Assembly (NCBI GenBank): GCA_027619655.1
Contig: JAQCHR010000057.1
Coordinates: forward strand, 1-12,024
DNA: 12,024 bases
Reading direction: 5' to 3'
Origin: Pseudomonadota bacterium
GTDB lineage: Bacteria > Pseudomonadota > Alphaproteobacteria > UBA8366 > GCA-2717185
The notes below the pieces were generated by a model. The model searched no databases and was not told where the DNA came from. It was given only the letters and a program-made list of their open reading frames with translations. A program made the translations under genes and the position numbers. The number at the start of each line of letters is the position of its first letter. The first letter of the stretch is position 1. This document shows, piece after piece, positions 7,679 to 12,024 of this stretch.

Positions 7679-9212
7679 GCGCCTCTCCGGCTCGCTCGAT
7701 CAGGGAATTGCCGGTCATTTCCGACGGTTGCCCCATGCCCATCAGGTCCAGCAATGTCGGCGCCACGTCGCCAAGCCCGCCATTCCGGATCCCCGAAACG
7801 GACACCGCGTCGCCAACGACGACAATTGGCACCGGGTTCGTCGTATGCGCGGTATAGGCCCCGCCATTATCCTCATCGACCATCATCTCGGCATTGCCGT
7901 GATCGGCCGTCACCAGCATCATGCCGCCTGCAGACCGCACCGCCGCCACAAGCCGCCCGAGGCAGGCATCGACCGCCTGAACCGCCTGGATCGCCGCGTT
8001 CAGGTCGCCGGTGTGGCCAACCATGTCGGTATTGGCGTAATTGACGACGATAAAGTCGAACTGGCCGGAGGCAATAGCGGCAACGAGCTTGTCCGTGACC
8101 GCGGGCGCCGACATTTCCGGCTGCAGGTCATAGGTCGCGACCTTCGGCGACGGCACCAGGATACGTTCTTCGCCGGGAAAAACCGCTTCTTCGCCGCCAT
8201 TGAAGAAGAACGTCACATGCGCGTATTTTTCGGTTTCGGCAATGCGCAGCTGTTTTTTATGCGCCGCCGAGACCACCTTGCCCATCACGTTCTCGATGCT
8301 TTCGGAGGGGAACAGCGTCTCGAGCCGGTTGTCCAGCGCGGCGGAATAGGACGTCATCCCGACAGCCGCGGCCAGCGAAACCACCCGGTTCCGGCTGAAT
8401 CCGTCAAAACCGGGCTCCAGCAACGCCGACAGGATTTCCCGGATCCGGTCCGCGCGGAAGTTTGCGGACACCAGGCCATCGCCATCGCGCATCCCGGCAT
8501 ATCCGGCAATCACCGTGGCGCGGACGAACTCATCGGTCTCGCCCCGTGCTTCCGCCCGTTCGACCGCGGTGCGCGCATCGGGCGCCGCTTCCCCGGTTCC
8601 CGCCACAATGGCCGCATAGGCCTGCGATACCCGGTCCCAGTTCTTGTCGCGATCCATGGCGTAGAAACGCCCGATCACCGTGCCGATAACCGCGCGCGGC
8701 GCCGCCGCCTGGAATGCGGCCAGATAGCCGGCCGCACTGGACGGCGGCGTATCCCGGCCATCCAGCAGCGCGTGCGCCACGACGGGAATACCGGCATCCG
8801 CCAAAATATTGGCGAGATGGGCGATCTGGTCCTGATGCGAATGCACGCCCCCCGGCGACATCAGCCCCAGCAGATGGGCCGTCCCGTCGCTGGCCTTCAG
8901 CGCCGCAACGAATTTTCGGAAAGCCGGCAGCGTCCGGACCGTATCGCCGGCAACCGCGGCGTCGATCCGCGGCAGGTCCTGCATGACGACCCGTCCCGAA
9001 CCGAGTGTCATATGGCCGACTTCCGAATTCCCCATCTGGCCGGCGGGCAGCCCGACGAACCCTTCGGACGCTTCCAGCTGCGCATGGGGATAGCGCGCCA
9101 TCAGGCCATCCCAGACAGGCGTGTCCGCCAGGGCGATGGCATTATTGTCGCGCCGGGAGCGAAGCCCCCAGCCATCAAGGACGCATAGGACTACGGGACG
9201 GGGATCACTCAC
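7665..9212 (-). CDS. gpmI: 2,3-bisphosphoglycerate-independent phosphoglycerate mutase
   Basis: This encodes 515 residues from GTG 9212, the usual size of the monomeric, Mn-dependent cytosolic enzyme that interconverts 3- and 2-phosphoglycerate in glycolysis and gluconeogenesis. It belongs to the alkaline phosphatase superfamily. The N-terminus reads VVLCVLDGWG with metal ligand D13. QMGNSEVGHMTLGSGR holds the phosphoserine-forming Ser (S63), LDGRDTPP lies in the phosphotransferase-inserted domain, and VTADHGNAEMM carries C-terminal metal ligands. A TTG four codons upstream (9224) is possible, but it lacks a ribosome site, whereas GTG 9212 has GAGA seven bases upstream and gives the family-like start MSDPRPVV. 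The gene follows rlmH by 82 bp and its last 14 bases overlap the envC-like gene. Confidence 0.96.
   Translation of the reverse strand: MSDPRPVVLCVLDGWGLRSRRDNNAIALADTPVWDGLMARYPHAQLEASEGFVGLPAGQMGNSEVGHMTLGSGRVVMQDLPRIDAAVAGDTVRTLPAFRKFVAALKASDGTAHLLGLMSPGGVHSHQDQIAHLANILADAGIPVVAHALLDGRDTPPSSAAGYLAAFQAAAPRAVIGTVIGRFYAMDRDKNWDRVSQAYAAIVAGTGEAAPDARTAVERAEARGETDEFVRATVIAGYAGMRDGDGLVSANFRADRIREILSALLEPGFDGFSRNRVVSLAAAVGMTSYSAALDNRLETLFPSESIENVMGKVVSAAHKKQLRIAETEKYAHVTFFFNGGEEAVFPGEERILVPSPKVATYDLQPEMSAPAVTDKLVAAIASGQFDFIVVNYANTDMVGHTGDLNAAIQAVQAVDACLGRLVAAVRSAGGMMLVTADHGNAEMMVDEDNGGAYTAHTTNPVPIVVVGDAVSVSGIRNGGLGDVAPTLLDLMGMGQPSEMTGNSLIERAGEARAAE
7682..7688 (-). promoter_or_regulatory. Shine-Dalgarno site of the envC-like gene
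   Basis: GGAGAGG on the - strand, inside the last codons of gpmI, has its GGAG core six bases before GTG 7678. It supports the GTG start even though that start lies inside the preceding gene. Confidence 0.65.
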
Positions 9213-9294
9213 ATCGGTTCTCAATCAGTCATCGGAAAAATTCATACCGTATATACAGGAATCCGGGCCAAATCGAAAGCCGTGCAGGTATTCC

Positions 9295-9753
9295 TCAGTC
9301 CCGGTGATACGGGTGGCCGGCCAAAATCTGCTGGCAGCGGTATATCTGTTCCGCCAGCATGCCGCGCACGAGAAGATGGGGCCAGGTCAGCCGGCCAAAG
9401 GACAACAGCAGGTCAGCGCGTGCGCGAACCGTTTCGTCCAGCCCGTCTGCCCCGCCGATCACGAAGGCGATACAGGCCCGGCCGTCGTCGCGCCATTGCC
9501 CGATCCGGCCCGCCAGCTCGCGGCTGGTCAGCGTCTCGCCCCGTTCGTCCAGGGCAATCACCACGGCGTCATCCGGGATGCCGCGCATCAGTAATGCCGC
9601 TTCGCTCTGCCGCATCTGCGCGATGGGCAGCTTGCGACGCTCCTCCACCTCGTTGACCTCAAGCGGCCAGCGAACCTGTTTGGCGAAACTTTCGAAGAGC
9701 TCCCGCTCCGGTCCCTTGCGGGCGCGGCCGACGGCGCTCAGCAGGAGGCGCAC
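9295..9753 (-). CDS. rlmH: 23S rRNA (pseudouridine1915-N3)-methyltransferase
   Basis: This encodes 152 residues, normal for this small SPOUT-class methyltransferase. It uses S-adenosylmethionine to methylate pseudouridine 1915 in helix 69 of 23S rRNA on assembled 70S ribosomes. The C-terminal trefoil-knot region is highly typical: FVIGGADGLDE (97-107), then SFGRLTWPHLLVR (118-130) and EQIYR, ending GHPYHRD (146-152). The start is GTG 9753, which follows the rsfS stop TAG with no gap. No clear Shine-Dalgarno site is seen, so translation is probably coupled to rsfS. The rsfS-rlmH pairing is a common arrangement in bacteria and supports both calls. Confidence 0.97.
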   Translation of the reverse strand: MRLLLSAVGRARKGPERELFESFAKQVRWPLEVNEVEERRKLPIAQMRQSEAALLMRGIPDDAVVIALDERGETLTSRELAGRIGQWRDDGRACIAFVIGGADGLDETVRARADLLLSFGRLTWPHLLVRGMLAEQIYRCQQILAGHPYHRD

Positions 9754-10137
9754 CTACGCCGTATGGGCTGCGGCGGCCCGATCGACGGAACCATGTGTCG
9801 ATTCCGCCATCTCGGGCATTTCAAAGCTCCAGAGCTTCTCGAGATTATAGAAATCCCGCACTTCCGGACGGAACAGATGCACGATGACATCGCCGGCATC
9901 CACCAGAACCCAGTCGCCGCGCTCCTGGCCCTCGATGGTCGCGCCCTTCAATTTGTTGTCTTTCAGGACGGATAATAGGTGCTCGGTCATGGCGCTGACA
10001 TGCCGGCTCGATTGGCCGGAGGCAATAACCATAAAATCGGCAATGCTCGATTTTCCGGTCAGGTCTATAACGACAACATCCATCGCCTTATCGTCGTCCA
10101 GAGATTCCTCTATTATTTTCAGGACCTTGGCAGGCAA
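9754..10137 (-). CDS. rsfS: Ribosomal silencing factor
   Basis: From TTG 10137 this encodes 127 residues. RsfS binds uL14 on the large subunit and blocks joining of the subunits when nutrients are scarce. The core is clear: SLDDDKAMDVVVIDLTGKSSIADFMVIASG, SSRHVSAM, EGQERGDWVLVDAGDVIVHLF and FYNLEKLW (each a conserved block of the family). The start is uncertain. TTG 10137 is the only standard start codon in the frame downstream of TAA 10177-10179, but it has no ribosome site at a good distance. The best Shine-Dalgarno (TAAGAGG, 10179-10173) is eight bases before an ATT at 10164, which would add nine residues. See the linked upstream ORF. It abuts rlmH and follows nadD by 108 bp. Confidence 0.93.
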   Translation of the reverse strand: MPAKVLKIIEESLDDDKAMDVVVIDLTGKSSIADFMVIASGQSSRHVSAMTEHLLSVLKDNKLKGATIEGQERGDWVLVDAGDVIVHLFRPEVRDFYNLEKLWSFEMPEMAESTHGSVDRAAAAHTA

Positions 10138-10172
10138 CAGTTGCGTCTTGATCTTCCTCGGAATGGCTATTT

Positions 10173-10179
10173 CCTCTTA
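10173..10179 (-). promoter_or_regulatory. Shine-Dalgarno site before rsfS
   Basis: TAAGAGG on the - strand is the strongest ribosome site near rsfS. It is placed for initiation at ATT 10164 (spacer 8), not at TTG 10137. Its first three bases are the stop codon of a nine-codon upstream ORF, which would let terminating ribosomes re-initiate. Confidence 0.45.
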
Positions 10180-10206
10180 TAAATCCGGCATTTCAACGCG
10201 GGACAT
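10177..10206 (-). CDS. Possible nine-residue upstream ORF before rsfS
   Basis: ATG 10206 opens MSRVEMPDL and stops at TAA 10177-10179. It is in the same frame as rsfS and is separated from it by that single stop. GGTGAG lies nine bases before the ATG. The stop overlaps the rsfS ribosome site. It may be a leader peptide coupling translation, a former rsfS N-terminus cut by a nonsense change, or chance. There is no homology evidence for so short a peptide. Confidence 0.25.
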   Translation of the reverse strand: MSRVEMPDL

Positions 10207-10245
10207 GTCTTCAGTCTCACCAAATTGCACCGATTGGCTTAAAAA

Positions 10246-10941
10246 TCAACCCTTTGTCGCAGCGCCGGGTCTCTGGCGCTGGGCGCGGATCTGCGTTGAT
10301 GAGGCCTGATGCAGCCGGGAATGGAAGAATGTCCAGGCCGGCGGCGTCATATCCGCCAGGGATGCGGCCGACCGCGACGGCAGCCGGATTCGCGCATAGC
10401 GATGCGCCGCCTTGCCTGCCAATGCCAGCATGGAATAGGACGGTCGCGCGAACACGGCGACGGGGATCGTCTCGAAAATCAGATTCCAGTCCCGCCATTT
10501 CGGAATTTGCGCCAGGTTGTCCGCCCCCATCAGCCAGACCAGCCGCGTATTCTGGCATCGCTGCTGCAACCGGCGCAGCGTATCCAGGGTAAACCGGGTG
10601 CCAAGCTGCACCTCAATATCCGAAACCCGGATGCGCGGGTGGCGCGCCACCTTCTTCGCGTAGTCAAAGCGTTCGCTGAAGCTCGCCATGCCGTCGGCCG
10701 CTTTCAGCGGATTTTGCGGCGAAACCACCCACCAGACCTCATGCAGGTTCAGATACCGCAGCGCCAGCAGGCTGATATGACGGTGCCCTTCATGGGCCGG
10801 ATTGAAGGAGCCGCCCAGCAGGCCGATCCGCCGGCCGGAAATGCGCGACAGCGCGTATATATCGCGGCTGGCCGGCGCCTTGCCCCGGCGCGCCATTTTC
10901 TCATCTGTCGTCGTTGCGTGGATTTGGACGGATTCTCGCAT
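10246..10941 (-). CDS. nadD: Nicotinate-nucleotide adenylyltransferase
   Basis: From ATG 10941 this encodes 231 residues. NadD transfers AMP from ATP to nicotinate mononucleotide, giving deamido-NAD in the cytoplasm, the shared step of de novo and salvage NAD synthesis. The nucleotidyltransferase fold shows GLLGGSFNPAHEGH with the HxGH motif (50-53), WWVVSPQNPLK, VWLMGADNLAQ with IPKWRDW, and the C-terminal SSTQIR (the ISSTxIR-type motif). ATG 10941 has AAGAG five bases upstream. An in-frame GTG at 10956 and an ATG at 10896 are alternatives, and the latter has little ribosome site. The N-terminal 40 residues are not conserved family sequence. It lies 59 bp after proA, a common alphaproteobacterial order (proA-nadD-rsfS). 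Confidence 0.95.
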   Translation of the reverse strand: MRESVQIHATTTDEKMARRGKAPASRDIYALSRISGRRIGLLGGSFNPAHEGHRHISLLALRYLNLHEVWWVVSPQNPLKAADGMASFSERFDYAKKVARHPRIRVSDIEVQLGTRFTLDTLRRLQQRCQNTRLVWLMGADNLAQIPKWRDWNLIFETIPVAVFARPSYSMLALAGKAAHRYARIRLPSRSAASLADMTPPAWTFFHSRLHQASSTQIRAQRQRPGAATKG

Positions 10942-11000
10942 TGAATCTCTTGGCACTGGCGGTCGGACCCTGGAATTATTAACGGGAATGGTCGCGCAGA

Positions 11001-12024
11001 CTAAGGCCGGATCTGGCCGTCACCGCGCACAATGTACTTGAACGTCGTCAGCTGTTCCGCGCCAACCGGACCACGCGCATGCAGTTTTCCCGTCGAAATA
11101 CCGATTTCCGCACCCATGCCAAATTCGCCGCCATCGGCGAACTGCGTCGATGCGTTGTGCATGACGATAGCACTATCGACACCCGCGAGAAACTGTTCCG
11201 CGGCCCTGTCGTCATCCGTCACGATCATATCGGTATGATTGCTGCCATAGCGGTTGATATGCGCGATAGCGTCACGCACGCCATCCACGACCTTCACCGA
11301 AATGATCGCATCCAGATATTCGGTCGTCCAGTCCGCCTCGCTCGCCGGCGCGATCCGGGGGTCCGCCAAACGCGCCGCCTCGTCGCCAAGCACTTCGCAA
11401 CCGGCCCCCGCAAGATCGTCGACAATCGCCGGCAAAAGCGCCGCGGCCCGGGACCGGTCGATCAGCAGCGTTTCCGCCGCGCCGCATATCCCGGTCCGCC
11501 GCATTTTCGCGTTCAGCACAATGTCCCGCGCCATCTGCGGCTGCGCCGCCGCATCGACATAGACATGACAAATCCCTTCAAGATGGGCGATGACCGGTAT
11601 CCTGGTTTCCGCCATCACCCGTTCGATCAGGCTGCGGCCGCCGCGCGGGACGATGATGTCGATAAATTCATGCATCCGCAACATGGCGCCGACCGCGGAA
11701 CGGTCGCGCGTCTGCACCAGTTGCACGCAGTCTTCCGGCAGGCCCGCGCGCTGCAGCCCCTGGCGCAGGCAATCCCCGATCAATCCGGAGGAATGAAGGC
11801 TGTCCGACCCGCCGCGCAGGATCGCGGCATTTCCCGACTTGATGCACAAGCCGCCGGCATCGGCGGTAACATTGGGGCGCGATTCGTAGATGATTCCGAT
11901 CACGCCGATCGGCACACTGACGCGGGAAATCCGCAATCCGTTCGGCCGCACCCGTTCATCCAGCACGCGGCCCACCGGGTCGGGAAACCGCGCCACATCC
12001 TCCAGACCGGCCGCCATTCCCTCG
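11001..12024 (-). CDS. proA: Gamma-glutamyl phosphate reductase, C-terminal part (5' end outside window)
   Basis: The frame is open at the right edge and ends at TAG 11003-11001, giving about 341 of the usual 415-430 residues; the N-terminus lies beyond the window, so the ATG at 12017 is internal. ProA reduces gamma-glutamyl phosphate with NADPH to glutamate semialdehyde, the second step of proline synthesis. Clear family blocks are PIGVIGIIYESRPNVT, the RGG(S) segment after KSGNAAILRGGS, IDIIVPRGG, and RRTGICGAAETLL with the catalytic Cys of this aldehyde dehydrogenase superfamily enzyme. The end shows GAEIGISTGKLHARGP and GAEQLTTFKY. The sequence is intact where visible. proB is often nearby but would lie outside this window. 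Confidence 0.97.
   Translation of the reverse strand, partial: EGMAAGLEDVARFPDPVGRVLDERVRPNGLRISRVSVPIGVIGIIYESRPNVTADAGGLCIKSGNAAILRGGSDSLHSSGLIGDCLRQGLQRAGLPEDCVQLVQTRDRSAVGAMLRMHEFIDIIVPRGGRSLIERVMAETRIPVIAHLEGICHVYVDAAAQPQMARDIVLNAKMRRTGICGAAETLLIDRSRAAALLPAIVDDLAGAGCEVLGDEAARLADPRIAPASEADWTTEYLDAIISVKVVDGVRDAIAHINRYGSNHTDMIVTDDDRAAEQFLAGVDSAIVMHNASTQFADGGEFGMGAEIGISTGKLHARGPVGAEQLTTFKYIVRGDGQIRP

Noticed and set aside
7398..9188. 596-codon reading frame on the + strand across envC and gpmI
   Set aside because: It is antisense to two clear genes. The translation is rich in Arg, His and Gly with no domain, as expected of a codon-bias shadow.
9213..9294. Promoter for gpmI around the palindrome GTATATAC (9249-9256)
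   Set aside because: It resembles a -10 box, but no -35 box at a fitting distance is visible; it is noted only as a possibility.
12015..12017. ATG 12017 as the start of proA
   Set aside because: The frame continues to the window edge and family members carry roughly 80-90 further N-terminal residues, so this Met is internal.

Overview
The window looks like a conserved chromosomal segment of a GC-rich alphaproteobacterium, probably Rhodospirillales or a related order. That placement rests on the atpG-atpD-atpC order, the style of the ATP synthase proteins, and the linkage proA-nadD-rsfS-rlmH-gpmI-envC-ctpA-YibQ-like gene-rppH. It is inferred from family knowledge; no marker here fixes the genus. 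No RNA genes, insertion sequences, CRISPR arrays or phage genes were seen, and no stretch longer than 300 bases lacks a gene.

Left part (1-2305, + strand): the distal end of the F1Fo ATP synthase operon, with the 3' part of atpG (gamma), complete atpD (beta) and complete atpC (epsilon).

Middle (2323-3321): convergent with atpC and only 17 bases away is a GTG-initiated gene on the - strand. It encodes a 280-residue protein with an HExxH motif that resembles the SprA-related putative metalloprotease family. A 156-base AT-rich intergenic stretch lies upstream of it.

Right part (3322-12024, all - strand): a compact series of nine genes, read from the right edge as proA (5' end outside the window), nadD, rsfS, rlmH, gpmI, an envC-type LytM gene, ctpA (S41 protease), a divergent polysaccharide deacetylase, and rppH. 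Several neighbours abut or overlap: rsfS/rlmH by 0 bp, gpmI/envC by 14 bp, envC/ctpA by a 4-bp ATGA, and deacetylase/rppH are 10 bp apart. Much of the row is therefore probably co-transcribed. It joins proline and NAD synthesis, ribosome maturation and silencing, glycolysis, cell-wall or division functions (EnvC, CtpA, deacetylase-like protein) and RNA 5'-end processing.

The genes are mostly housekeeping and I do not see a convincing new multi-gene system. The points worth a second look are small-scale. A 9-codon in-frame upstream ORF ends on the Shine-Dalgarno of rsfS, which has no good canonical start. A perfect 13-bp inverted repeat and a possibly unannotated N-terminal extension precede the deacetylase gene. 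A 27-bp in-frame tandem repeat lies inside that gene. The SprA-like gene is set apart from its neighbours, and non-ATG starts are common along the - strand series.
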